A stretch of 64,000 nucleotides of DNA, from NCBI GenBank assembly GCA_033558025.1, contig JAUCEF010000008.1:2666001-2730000 (forward strand). The letters run 5' to 3'. The notes under the pieces were generated by a model. It ran no database searches. It saw only the letters and a program-made list of their open reading frames with translations, and had not been told where the DNA came from. Both the position numbers and the translations under genes were made by a program. Position 1 is the stretch's first letter. Each line of letters opens with the position of its first letter. Origin of the DNA: Phytophthora sp. 'mugwort'. Lineage: Eukaryota; Oomycota; Peronosporomycetes; Peronosporales; Peronosporaceae. This document shows positions 21,501 through 31,807 of the stretch, in pieces.

Positions 21501-23490
21501 TCTCCTGCTAGTTCGTCGAAGCTGATGCCCAGCCAGCCCTCCATTCTGCAGTTCTTCAGTCGATCTTCACCATTAAACGACAGTATAAGTAAACTTTTCA
21601 TGTTCAGTACCATGAATTTAACAGGTAAAACTTTTGAGGCCGGGTCCCGGATGGGAGCCCGGTCTTCCGCCAAACGTTTCAATTGTCACGAGCACAAACA
21701 CGCCACAGTTGTAGTTCTCAACACGTCCGAAGTCCGTGTGGGACTATGGCCTACCCTTGACGGAGCAAAGCAGCCCCGCGGCGCGTTGTTTGAACGGTGC
21801 TACGTGCGCTTGCATCGCGCAAACCCACACACGCTGATCTTGTTCTTGCTGGCGTCGATGGCTGCGCCACAACAGGGGCCTTCTTCTGGGAAACTGAATG
21901 CTACGCTATGCGCGTCCTTTGCAGTTTTCAAACACGTTGTATTGCGGAGCAGGCAGTCCACCCGTCGGTGCGGATTTGAGATCAACCGTCGATCTGACCA
22001 GATGCATTTAATCGTGTCAGTTAAAGGCGCACAAACTGCCAAATTTACTCAATCTATCTAGTCTGCCCAAATGTTTAAGTCTTACCTGCTCTTGGTATCC
22101 AGGTCACTGTATGGTTTTTCCGCGGCCGATTATTTTTAGCGCGAGTCCGCTTTTTACCGCCATGTGTGCACCGCATGAGCTTGTTGTAGTACATGAACAT
22201 AGGGGATATCGAAGTCGATGTGCGCATTGCTTCAGGGATCTGGTTCTTACGCGTGGTGTTAAGGTCATTCCGCCAGATGTGTAGATCTGAGGAGAAGGTA
22301 TAGAGTGCAGAATAGAAAAAAATGATTTACGTACCTGCAAGGCACTTGTGCTACACTCGATCACAATCCCGTGGAATTCGTCCCAGTTGGGGAATACTTA
22401 CGTTCAATAGGCGGTACCTCGCACGGTATCTCCCTGCCTTTCGCTTCATCGCCGTTGCTGTCCACCTCCGCGCACTCTACCCTTCGTCCGCGCCGTCGGA
22501 TTCCTCATCTTCCCCCCTCCTACTTGTCCACATCCTCCTCCGACACAGTCTCTCGATGTAGTGCTCTTGTCCTCTGTCTCGCACACAATCATCGACCATT
22601 TGACTGTCCGACGACGTGACAGACTCGAGCGCACTAGCACGGCGCTCTTTAGCTTGCTGTGCGCTACCGCGAGCAACGGGTGGATAGTGTCGAATGGAAA
22701 GGGGGATCCCCCTTTCCAAAATTCTGAAGTTGTGGAAACATGGAGACCATTTGAGAGTGATTGTCGTGTGTACCAGTGTGACCCTTGCGTCAGGTTCTGC
22801 TCGTATTCAGCTCAGACATTGGTTTTCAAATCGGGTCCTTAAAACTATGACGGATGGAGTTCATCGGGTGGCGTATTTGTTGTCAGTAGCAACTAGATGC
22901 CCACCAAAAAACATTATTGGAATGGGGCTGTCCATAATGTGCAGAGCGCATCAAGAACTCGGCCCCCGCCCATATGAAGAGCGTCTAGGGCGTCTAGAGG
23001 TGCGGGTCTACGAGTACCAGAATGCGAGTGTGGTGAACTCGAAGATCCATGGTCTCACGATATATTAACCAAAGATGCCAGTGACGGATCTTCTCAATCT
23101 ACAGTAAATCTGGAATTGTGCCTAATCCCTCAAATAATGTCCAACCCCCAGGTAGGGCCTTGCGATACATGCAAATGTAGTGCCTCACTCTTTTAAATTA
23201 TCAAATTCTCCGAATTGTCGGATCGGAGCCAGCATAAATTAATAGCCATTGGCGAGTTGCTTTCGTAGGTCAACATCAAGTGACGACGCTGGTCGAGCTC
23301 AGGGAGCAGCTTTTCGGTTTTCACGGTCAATTTCGAGTCGTGCTGATGAAACCCAAGTTCATGGTGGAAAAGAAGCTGTCTGTAGTCCAAGAACGGGAGG
23401 CTTCGAGCTCCGGTTACTAGAAGCATAAGCTCGACAGGAAGACATCGAGCACGTGCAGCATGTGATCAAGGAGTACAGTACAACATTTGG
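21501..23490. other. Repeat-derived region without supported genes
   Basis: About 2 kb with overlapping short frames on both strands (for example 21525-22061 plus, 22477-22719 minus, 22694-23068 plus). None shows a domain I recognise. The stretch contains the 24-bp palindrome at 22695-22718. Confidence 0.45.
22695..22718. repeat. Perfect 24-bp palindrome centred on GGATCC
   Basis: TGGAAAGGGGGA is followed directly by its exact reverse complement. No loop separates the halves. It may be two abutting transposon ends or an excision footprint. Confidence 0.85.
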
Positions 23491-23499
23491 TACTTGAAC

Positions 23500-23620
23500 A
23501 TTTACAACATGGATGAGAATGCTGTGTTCCTTTTATCGCAATCGCAACACGAGAATCGAATTCCGTGGGGCAAAGGACGTCAACGTGAAGTCGTTCGTGT
23601 TCGCGAAGGTGTCAGGATTC
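23500..23620 (+). pseudogene. pogo-like transposase fragment
   Basis: Near 23504 the plus strand reads NIYNMDENAVF, the first catalytic block of pogo/CENP-B-type DDE transposases. In the neighbouring frame it continues IEFRGAKDVNVKSF. The switch of frame and the short length show a relic. Confidence 0.5.
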
Positions 23621-23970
23621 AATACCCCATTCCTTTAATAGTACCCCACCTGTAATAGCCACCCGGGACACCACGGCCGATTTTTGCAGGTCCCAGATCC
23701 TCTATTTTAGCGACTCGTCCTAACCCTGTCCAGCTTTGGGATAAGCTATCAAGGAAAAGTTCAGGAGTTGTTCGAAGATTAGCAAGTAAAGCGAGGGACG
23801 CCGAAAACTCCTCAAACGAGCTGACAGTAATAGGGCTTCGCACAATGTTTAGGCAATCCTTTAAACTTCTTCCATTTTGAAATAAACCCCAAATAGCTTA
23901 AAATAGCGATCTCAAGCCGAAACGCTACTGTCTGTTTGAGATAACTTGCTGTCGACCCAAGTAAGTCTGC

Positions 23971-26900
23971 ATGACGCTCTACAAAGTATACGTGGCTGCA
24001 ACCCCAGGTGAGGACGATCTGATACTGGCAGCTCCTGAAGATGAGCTTGTCGCTCAACCAGATACACACCCAGTAACCTTCAAGAACGAAACAGCCCATT
24101 CATTTGTACATGGTCTCCCCACGAGCTTCACAGCCCGACAAGTGCGCACATTCTACCAAAATGCACTTAAAAAAAAAATCCCATTTCCTCGACTGTCACG
24201 GACGTCGCGACATACAATCGTCACTCTGCTTGACCTTGCCGCTCTGCTCTACGTGTTCGTGTCCGTCCCCTTCCGAATCGGATTTCTCTACAACCCATTC
24301 AACGCAAGTGATACTGAACGTCGTCAATGGACGTGGAGGCTGAGCGTCTTGTCATCATTGGATTTCGTGGTTGATTTCATCGCCGTCGTGAATTTTATCA
24401 AGGTTTACGGGGTACGTAAAAATGAGACCAAATTTACTTTACTACCAGGTCAAATTTCGGGAACCTGGGAATTTGGGCTAGAAATCTTCGCCCTGCTACC
24501 ATTTGAGCTCATTCCACTCGTCTCGGGCGCGTTTAACGCACTTCACGTCGTGCGGCTCACCAAACTCTGTCGTACGTACAAGTTACGTCACGTTTTCACG
24601 CAATTGGCGACGATTTACTCGGAGCAGAACGCAGTTCAGCAACTTTTCTCTATCGGTATCAAAAATCTCATACAGAACATTCTCTTCTGTGCAGGTACAT
24701 GTCATTATGCCGCTTGTGGATACATGTTCCTAGGCCATGCTCAATGTGGTGGCTCGCTCCAATCTTGCGTTCCTGGTATTGAAACGAGCTGGGTCGTCCG
24801 AGACCGTCTCTTTGGAGCTACGACAACGCGCAAGTATGCGCGTACAATTTATTGGGCTTCCCGAACGATGGTTCTGCTTGGATATGACGATGTCACGCCA
24901 GTCTCGACGGCTGAGACCGTGTACGTACTCGTTATTCAACTGGTGGGAGCATTATTCAGCTCGTCCCTACTCGCGACTTTTCTCTTCCTTTTCAAGACTC
25001 GTAATGCCAAATACGCGGCGTATTCAGCTCACGTCGACAGTGCGCAAGAGTACATGCACTCAAGGAACATTCCTCGAGCGATTCGCCACCAGGTCATGGC
25101 GTACTTTAGCTACTCGTGGCACACACACCACAGTCTCCAGAGCGAAGAAGCTCTGCATGTGTTGCCAAAGCATTTGCAGTCCAAAGTGACAGCCACATTA
25201 AAGGCCAGCCGCATCCGTCAGGTATGTTTCCTGGCCAAACGAAGTGTCGAATTCATCAACTCGCTGGCACTTACGCTCGAACGTAGAGTGTATTCGCCAA
25301 CTGACTACATCATCGAGTCGAACGCGAAAGCTCAAATGTTTTTTATTATCCGAGGCAATGTGACCGTCTACGGCGCGAATCCTCGCGAGTGTAGCAGTGG
25401 AGACTATTTCGCCGAGTTCTGTCTGCTTTGGCCTGAACACTTTGACGAAAAAGCTGTGGCCAAGAGTTTTTGTGACTTGTACCTTCTTGCTCAACCCAAA
25501 TTTTACCAATTAGTGACTCAATTCCACCCCGACAATGCCCACCTCGTGCTCGCTCAAATGGCAGAGATACTGGACAAATACAACACTCAACAACGAAAAA
25601 TGAAGATGTTATTGGGTGGTGGCTCAGGCGGTGGAAGCAACAGTCGAGAACTCACTCAAAGACTGTCGGAACACCAGAATACCGTAAAGTCGAAAAATGC
25701 CAAAAGAACAGCAGGTTGGGCGTCGCCGGAATCGTCTTTTCGGGTGTACTGGGAGATGATACGTCTTGTAGCCATCGTGTATCTCGCCTTTGAAGTTCCG
25801 TATCACGCCGTCTTTGTCGCTATGATTGAAGGCGAAAACATGCTTCGCACGTCGGATTTAGTGACTTTTCGCTACATTTGTACCATTTCAGTGGAAGTAT
25901 TTTTCGCGATCGATATTTTTCTTCGAGCGCGTTATTTCGTCTATGTGGACCCAATTGCGTTGCTTCAAGTCACGCATCCTTCTCTAATCTTCGCTTCGTA
26001 CCGACAAAATGGGTTCTATCTCGATTTGGCCGCATTGTTGCCGGTCGGACTCATTGTAGACGCGTTAATGTACCAGTCGTGGCGAACCTACTCGTGGATT
26101 TTACGCCTTCCTCGGTTACTACGCCTTCGACTTCTACCGACATTACTACGAGACGTGAAAGAGTTGCATGGCCTGAGTTCCAAGCTTTATTTGTTCCTCA
26201 ATCTCCTGTTTGCTGTCTCGCTCACGCTCCATTTCATTGCCATTTCATGGTTCGAAATGGCCTGGATTCCTCGTGGACTACAAAGTGACCATAAGGGCAG
26301 CAACAGCTTAGCTGGCATCACACGGGGGGAATGTTTGCGTTATGCTACACTCTATGGGAACTGTTCCTGGGTCAAGTACGACTGCTTCGGCCAGATTGGG
26401 ACGGTGTTCCCAGCCGAAGACAACACCTCCATCTATGACAATTCCTTTGTCTACATTCGTGCCGTGTATTGGGCCGTCGTCGCGCTCACAGCTGTAGGCT
26501 ACGGCGACATCCTCGCCTACTCGACAGCCGAGAGTTTGTTCGCTGCCGTGTGGATTTTCGTGGGCGGAATCATCAATTTCGCCGTGCTCGGCGCCATGTC
26601 CAGCACCATCTCGAACGCCCTGGCCGCTCGCCACGACCACCTCGAGCTACTAAACACAGTCAACAGCATCATGGGGAGATTATCGATCTCAACAAAGCTA
26701 AGCACTGAAATACGACAGTTTTACAACCATCAATTCAAAGCTCGCAAACTGGCGTACGAGTCTCAACTTCTGGCAAACCTTCCAGACCAACTGAGCTACC
26801 AAATCTCGTGTTTACTTCACACAGACGCTGTGAAAACAATCGATCTGTTTGATACTGCGAGCGTTGATTTGGTACAAGAATTGACTGGTAAATTCCGTCA

Positions 26901-29900
26901 TCGCACGTTCGAGAATGGTGAAACCATTTGTCTTGAAGGAGACGTGTGCTGCGACTTAATCGTGTTACGATACAAGAGCAAAGTCAACATTTTTTTCAAG
27001 TCACGAAAAGTGCCAGTGCGTGCTCTTCACGAGGGCGACAGCTACGGGAGCTATGAGTTCTTACTACGACGACCATCATCCGTCACGTTAACAGCAGCGT
27101 CAACGGTTCACGCCTCAGTGATGACTCGTGAACAGTTCGAAACGATCCACTGCAAGTTTGACGACGAGTTGCGTGAGATCAAAGTAAAAGCTCACAAACT
27201 TTGGGGACAACAAGAATTATTACTGCGACGTCTCGCTCGGAATTTCCAGAGACAAAAGCTCAAGCCACACGTGCTACAGACGCCGAGTTTATTCTATCAA
27301 CGCGATCTCTATGGCAATTCAAAGTCGAAACGGAGCCGAGGTCAACACGCGTTTCAAATGAAGTTTACGACCATGTGGCGAGCTGGCGCCATGCTCTGGA
27401 ATGCGTACAACGCGTTCTTTGTGGTCTTTCGGATCGGTTTCCACTCGCACTTACATTTCTCCAGCAACTTAAGCTTCATCGTGTGGGTCGTGGACTTATG
27501 TGGTGACTTGTACTTGGCCATGGACATTTATCTACGTCTGTACTATGTGGAGTCCTTAAATCTTGGCAATTTAATACACCACAAATATGTGAATCAAGGC
27601 TATCGACGCAGTAAGAGGTTGAATTGGGACCTGATAGCGTCCTTGCCACTCTACGTGCCAGCATCCAGTGGGTCTCTTGTAGTCAGTATCTGTCGTCTGC
27701 CTCGACTTATTCGCCTGGTTGATCTATGGACGTATCTGGATGATCTCATTGTACAAGTGCAACAGCAATTCGCGTCTCGAAAAGTAGCCGCATATCTGGG
27801 TCCCATTAAACTCATGCTTGTCGTGGCCTTTGCAGCCCATTTGGTCGGTAGTATTTTCCTCTTTAACTCTAGTCGCGAGTGTGAGACGAATACGAATTGT
27901 TGGCTCAGGAATGACTTTCTTATCGCCAAATATGACCACGCATTGTGGATCATGTATTCCAAGGCTTTGTATTGGGCCATTACGACGCTTTTCCTCACGA
28001 GTTCACGTGACATTGCTAGTCGTGATCTGGTCGGAACGATTTTTGTTATTCTCACGTGTCTTGGCTGTAGTTTTGCAATGGGATATATTGTCGGAGAGAT
28101 TACTGACCTCATTCTCGGGTTTAACAAGGAAACTAAAGTCTACAAGAACCGCATCACGAACTTTGAAAGTTTTGCCAAAAACCATGAACTTTCCGAGGTC
28201 TTAACGGAACGAGTTAAATTCTTTTTTCACGCTCAATTCGAGAGGACACAAGGTCATGATTTGACTCAAATCGTTGAACAATTACCTGCCAATCTCCGTA
28301 TTAAATTCCTGCTTGAGATCTATGGATCGACGCTCCGTCAGCTCCCTATTACCCCCTTTCTAACGCCGTCTCAAGTCGATAACCTCGCTTTGCGCTTCAA
28401 GTCGGAATTACTGATACCTGGTGATAATATTCTAGTCGAAGGCACGCTTGGGACCCGACTTTGTATACTACACAAAGGACTAGCGGCTGCATTTTGGCCA
28501 CAGTCTGTCGCGACGGTGGCTGTGCTTGGTCAAGGTGCTCTCTTTGGAGAAATCTCGTTTTTTCTCCCTGGTCAACGTCGTCTAGTGACAGTACGAGCAA
28601 CTACGTCGTGTGAATTATTGTACATTTCTCAACAAGATTGGGCCCAACTCTGGGTGGAAACAGACGACCAAGCTGACATTCAAGAGCAGAAATACGCTCT
28701 TCATTCGATCCTAACGTGGGTCAATGAACGACTTCGTTACTACCAGAGACGATGTACACATGTGGCTTCCAAACTCCATCAAGAACTTGCCACACGTCAG
28801 GAGATAATGCCTCAGGAAGCTACAGAAAGGCCGAAAACGACGACGAAAGACCGCTCTAAAGTGTCGACAAGTTCTCAATTATTGTATCAGTCAACTTCGC
28901 ATCGTTCGAACGTGTCTCCTGAAGTGCTCGCTCTTGAGCGAAAAACAAAATATTTATTGACGAAAACCTTAGAGTATACTAACCAGCTTCAGTTTAACGC
29001 TACAGATTCATCTTCGAGAAAGAACGCCACGCTAACCAGCACGTGGCACAGTAGTAACAGAAGTGAAGTGCCACGAAAAGGAAGCCAGAAATGCACCAGC
29101 GGGCCTCAATTTTTCGTGGACGTGAACCCGGTCAATGAATCTTTACGAGGAACGTGGACAGATGACCAAGTGAAGCACCTGGAGAACGAATGCTGGAGAC
29201 GTTCACTCTTAATGTTGGTCGTTCAGGACCATCTAGACGAGCTGCTTGTTCGACTCATGTGGGCCACAACGTCGATAGATATACACAAATGTACAGCTAC
29301 AGGAGGTCCAAGAAGTCACCATAATGTGAGTTTATCCAGCTCAATGGACAGAAAATTTCAAGCACAAGCGCCCAGCAAACGCCGAGTTTCAACGGAATGG
29401 GATGCAAGTAAAAGAACCGATGGAATAACGACTCAGACACGGATGGAACGCTGTCGATCTCTCCCTCTCTTCAACCACAGTTTTTTCCAGATTACTGGCT
29501 CAAAAGAAGTGATACTAGATGAGTTGTCTACGGTCCAAGCGGAAATTGACTTTGAGGTCTTGCAGCGTTGTCAACGTCCGCAATATGAATTTCACATTGG
29601 ACTTTACCATCATTTTCGACTCTGGAGAGGTCAATATCAGCATTCAAGACAAAACAACGTGCTCCAGACATCGAAAAAGCCAAAAGGGAAGAAACTTTCA
29701 GTCGATCTCACCTTCCAATTGGCAAAATTGCGACGTCTTAGTGCCAAAGTTGACATTTACCCGACGAATCGCTTACTAGTTCGTCATGATTCACGTCGTC
29801 TCGAGATGGACGATACCGAGACGAAAATGTTCATTCAACGCGTCAAACAAATGGGGAAAATATGGGACATCATCATGCTCCTAATTGCCGTCTACTGTGT

Positions 29901-31479
29901 CGTCCTCACGCCGTTCAAAGCTTGTTTTCCTCATGATCTCAGTAAACTTTCCAATGGCATTCTCCATGCATGGACTGGGCTAGAGATCTTACTAGATGTC
30001 ATGTGTCTACTTGATATCGTCTACAGAGTTCGTCAAACTTTGGATCAAAGTCAGAGCTCAACCTCTTCGTTCTTGAGTTCTTTTTGTCACTTCACGACGA
30101 CAAATCCAGGTCTAATTGTCGATATCGCTGCTATTTTGCCACTGGAACTCCTCCTCTCGATAAACAGCGTCCGTACGGAATTATCCTACACCCCTACAGT
30201 TGATTCAAGTTGGTGGACGACGCGTTGGGTACTGCGACTCAATCGGATGCTCTTGGGTCGACGTGTCGAGCCCTTGTCCGAGTCAGTACTGCAGTATGTG
30301 CTTTTCGACTGCAATATACGAGTGAATGAACCTGTCATTCACTTTATACGGGCCTTCGCGTCATATCTCATGATGGCGCATTTCCTAGCCTGTCTTTGGT
30401 TTGCCACGAGTAACTACAGCATGCACCAATTAGATGGGATTTCATGGCTTACGACCTCAGGTATGCTCACGTATATTGAATCACTGTCATCTAGGCCAGT
30501 GGAAACGTTGATCCGGATAGTAGAGGACCTTCCTCTGGGCCGCAAATATCTACGTTCACTGCTCTTCTCGACTGAATGCATCACAACGCTTTACTATGGC
30601 GACGTGGTGTCAGTAAACGAACTCGAGCTTATAGCTGAGACGATTATCACCATTTGGTGCACATATCTCTATGGCGTCTTGGTAGGAGCACAAGGTGAGT
30701 TATTGGATTCAAACGTGCGATTAGAAGCAAATGTCGAGCAGAATCGGACCGAGTTGCAGCTGTATTTACGTGAAAATGAGGCGCCTAATGAGCTTCAACG
30801 ACAGATCCGAGCTTATTTTGGACATATAGAGACCCACTCTCAAGGTGAAAAGGACTTTGTCATAACTCAAGGTCTCTCTAGCGTTCTTTATGAAGAAATC
30901 GTGGTTGCAGCTTTACGGCGCTTTGCAGTTCGTGTCGAAGTGTTCCATCTCTTGGACGCGTCTTTTCTTCGAGCATTACTAGTCTGCCTAAAGTACGTCG
31001 TCTGTTGTAAAGGAGAAGACGTAGTTGTGGCTGGGAATATAGACCGGAGTATGTATTTCATCGCTTCTGGTCATATCGTTGTGAAAAATGGCTCGTCGGA
31101 ATCCGAGCTGACAAGCGGACAGTTTTTCGGGGAGCTGGCTTTGCTCTATGGGGTGCCTCGTCTAGCTACGTGCGTTGCTTTGGATGTGACGGAGCTTTAT
31201 CGATTGGATCACGAGCCATACGAACGTTTGCTATTGGACTTTCCGGAATATCGCGCACGCAACAAATTGACGTGGAGTACCTTCTCGTTGAACCACCGAG
31301 GTTTAACAGAAACATTTGAAGATCAAGAGGCTAATGCCAAGTGGAATATCTATCGGACAGCGATGGAATTGCTGGCTAAGGTGCATGATATGGACCCGTC
31401 AGAAATTAAGGACATTCTTAGGAAATGCCGTGTTTGGATCGCACAGCCAAACCTAAAAGATATATATGCCTCAAAGTAA
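23971..31479 (+). CDS. Giant four-domain cyclic-nucleotide-gated (CNG/K+)-type channel, 2,502 residues
   Basis: One uninterrupted frame encodes four consecutive channel units, each with S1-S6, a pore helix, a C-linker and a cyclic-nucleotide-binding domain. S1 segments start near residues 75, 588, 1135 and 1965. S4-type Arg/Lys helices are visible (VVRLTKLCRTYKLR; RLPRLLRLRLLP; RLPRLIRL; RLNRMLLGRR). Selectivity filters are GYDD (304-307), GYGD (843-846), SSRD (1344-1347) and YYGD (2208-2211). Phosphate-binding cassettes lie near 477, 1022, 1522 and 2383; only the last two keep FGE...R (GALFGEISFF and GQFFGELALLYGVPRLAT). A Gly/Ser linker (GGGSGGGSNS, about 550) joins units 1 and 2, and a polar Ser/Thr-rich linker of about 350 residues joins units 3 and 4. 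The plan resembles pseudo-tetrameric CNGK channels of sea urchin sperm. It should sit in a membrane and conduct cations. The start at 23971 is the first ATG; an upstream exon is possible. Confidence 0.9.
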   Translation: MTLYKVYVAATPGEDDLILAAPEDELVAQPDTHPVTFKNETAHSFVHGLPTSFTARQVRTFYQNALKKKIPFPRLSRTSRHTIVTLLDLAALLYVFVSVPFRIGFLYNPFNASDTERRQWTWRLSVLSSLDFVVDFIAVVNFIKVYGVRKNETKFTLLPGQISGTWEFGLEIFALLPFELIPLVSGAFNALHVVRLTKLCRTYKLRHVFTQLATIYSEQNAVQQLFSIGIKNLIQNILFCAGTCHYAACGYMFLGHAQCGGSLQSCVPGIETSWVVRDRLFGATTTRKYARTIYWASRTMVLLGYDDVTPVSTAETVYVLVIQLVGALFSSSLLATFLFLFKTRNAKYAAYSAHVDSAQEYMHSRNIPRAIRHQVMAYFSYSWHTHHSLQSEEALHVLPKHLQSKVTATLKASRIRQVCFLAKRSVEFINSLALTLERRVYSPTDYIIESNAKAQMFFIIRGNVTVYGANPRECSSGDYFAEFCLLWPEHFDEKAVAKSFCDLYLLAQPKFYQLVTQFHPDNAHLVLAQMAEILDKYNTQQRKMKMLLGGGSGGGSNSRELTQRLSEHQNTVKSKNAKRTAGWASPESSFRVYWEMIRLVAIVYLAFEVPYHAVFVAMIEGENMLRTSDLVTFRYICTISVEVFFAIDIFLRARYFVYVDPIALLQVTHPSLIFASYRQNGFYLDLAALLPVGLIVDALMYQSWRTYSWILRLPRLLRLRLLPTLLRDVKELHGLSSKLYLFLNLLFAVSLTLHFIAISWFEMAWIPRGLQSDHKGSNSLAGITRGECLRYATLYGNCSWVKYDCFGQIGTVFPAEDNTSIYDNSFVYIRAVYWAVVALTAVGYGDILAYSTAESLFAAVWIFVGGIINFAVLGAMSSTISNALAARHDHLELLNTVNSIMGRLSISTKLSTEIRQFYNHQFKARKLAYESQLLANLPDQLSYQISCLLHTDAVKTIDLFDTASVDLVQELTGKFRHRTFENGETICLEGDVCCDLIVLRYKSKVNIFFKSRKVPVRALHEGDSYGSYEFLLRRPSSVTLTAASTVHASVMTREQFETIHCKFDDELREIKVKAHKLWGQQELLLRRLARNFQRQKLKPHVLQTPSLFYQRDLYGNSKSKRSRGQHAFQMKFTTMWRAGAMLWNAYNAFFVVFRIGFHSHLHFSSNLSFIVWVVDLCGDLYLAMDIYLRLYYVESLNLGNLIHHKYVNQGYRRSKRLNWDLIASLPLYVPASSGSLVVSICRLPRLIRLVDLWTYLDDLIVQVQQQFASRKVAAYLGPIKLMLVVAFAAHLVGSIFLFNSSRECETNTNCWLRNDFLIAKYDHALWIMYSKALYWAITTLFLTSSRDIASRDLVGTIFVILTCLGCSFAMGYIVGEITDLILGFNKETKVYKNRITNFESFAKNHELSEVLTERVKFFFHAQFERTQGHDLTQIVEQLPANLRIKFLLEIYGSTLRQLPITPFLTPSQVDNLALRFKSELLIPGDNILVEGTLGTRLCILHKGLAAAFWPQSVATVAVLGQGALFGEISFFLPGQRRLVTVRATTSCELLYISQQDWAQLWVETDDQADIQEQKYALHSILTWVNERLRYYQRRCTHVASKLHQELATRQEIMPQEATERPKTTTKDRSKVSTSSQLLYQSTSHRSNVSPEVLALERKTKYLLTKTLEYTNQLQFNATDSSSRKNATLTSTWHSSNRSEVPRKGSQKCTSGPQFFVDVNPVNESLRGTWTDDQVKHLENECWRRSLLMLVVQDHLDELLVRLMWATTSIDIHKCTATGGPRSHHNVSLSSSMDRKFQAQAPSKRRVSTEWDASKRTDGITTQTRMERCRSLPLFNHSFFQITGSKEVILDELSTVQAEIDFEVLQRCQRPQYEFHIGLYHHFRLWRGQYQHSRQNNVLQTSKKPKGKKLSVDLTFQLAKLRRLSAKVDIYPTNRLLVRHDSRRLEMDDTETKMFIQRVKQMGKIWDIIMLLIAVYCVVLTPFKACFPHDLSKLSNGILHAWTGLEILLDVMCLLDIVYRVRQTLDQSQSSTSSFLSSFCHFTTTNPGLIVDIAAILPLELLLSINSVRTELSYTPTVDSSWWTTRWVLRLNRMLLGRRVEPLSESVLQYVLFDCNIRVNEPVIHFIRAFASYLMMAHFLACLWFATSNYSMHQLDGISWLTTSGMLTYIESLSSRPVETLIRIVEDLPLGRKYLRSLLFSTECITTLYYGDVVSVNELELIAETIITIWCTYLYGVLVGAQGELLDSNVRLEANVEQNRTELQLYLRENEAPNELQRQIRAYFGHIETHSQGEKDFVITQGLSSVLYEEIVVAALRRFAVRVEVFHLLDASFLRALLVCLKYVVCCKGEDVVVAGNIDRSMYFIASGHIVVKNGSSESELTSGQFFGELALLYGVPRLATCVALDVTELYRLDHEPYERLLLDFPEYRARNKLTWSTFSLNHRGLTETFEDQEANAKWNIYRTAMELLAKVHDMDPSEIKDILRKCRVWIAQPNLKDIYASK

Positions 31480-31807
31480 AAACAAGTAGGTGGGATAATC
31501 TCTTACGATGTATCCGAAGGCAAGAGAATGTCGTTGCTAGGATCTAGTGTTGTGATTTCTACGTCTTTGTGCGATAGTAATTACGCGAGGTTGGTAACTC
31601 ATTTGGGTTCACTAATGTTCTCGTGATTGGGTCTGAGGACATGTGATTGTCATAATGAGAGCTTAAGTACTGTACACCAATAAACTGCAGACCACCAATT
31701 TGGTACTTTGTAGTCTTGGTCCCTCGCCTAGCAAACAAATCCATGTAATAAAGTATATTCGGGAAGTTTCCTCACTTTCTTGTGCAAATCATGTCATCTC
31801 GACGCTG
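31480..31807. other. Intergenic spacer between convergent genes
   Basis: About 330 bp between the 3' ends of the channel gene and the first PDR transporter. No gene or repeat is recognisable. Confidence 0.6.

Noticed and set aside
23959..24008. Possible 5' intron of the giant channel (GTAAGT at 23959, CCCCAG to 24008)
   Set aside because: Would be only about 50 bp and needs an upstream exon that I cannot identify; ATG 23971 kept.
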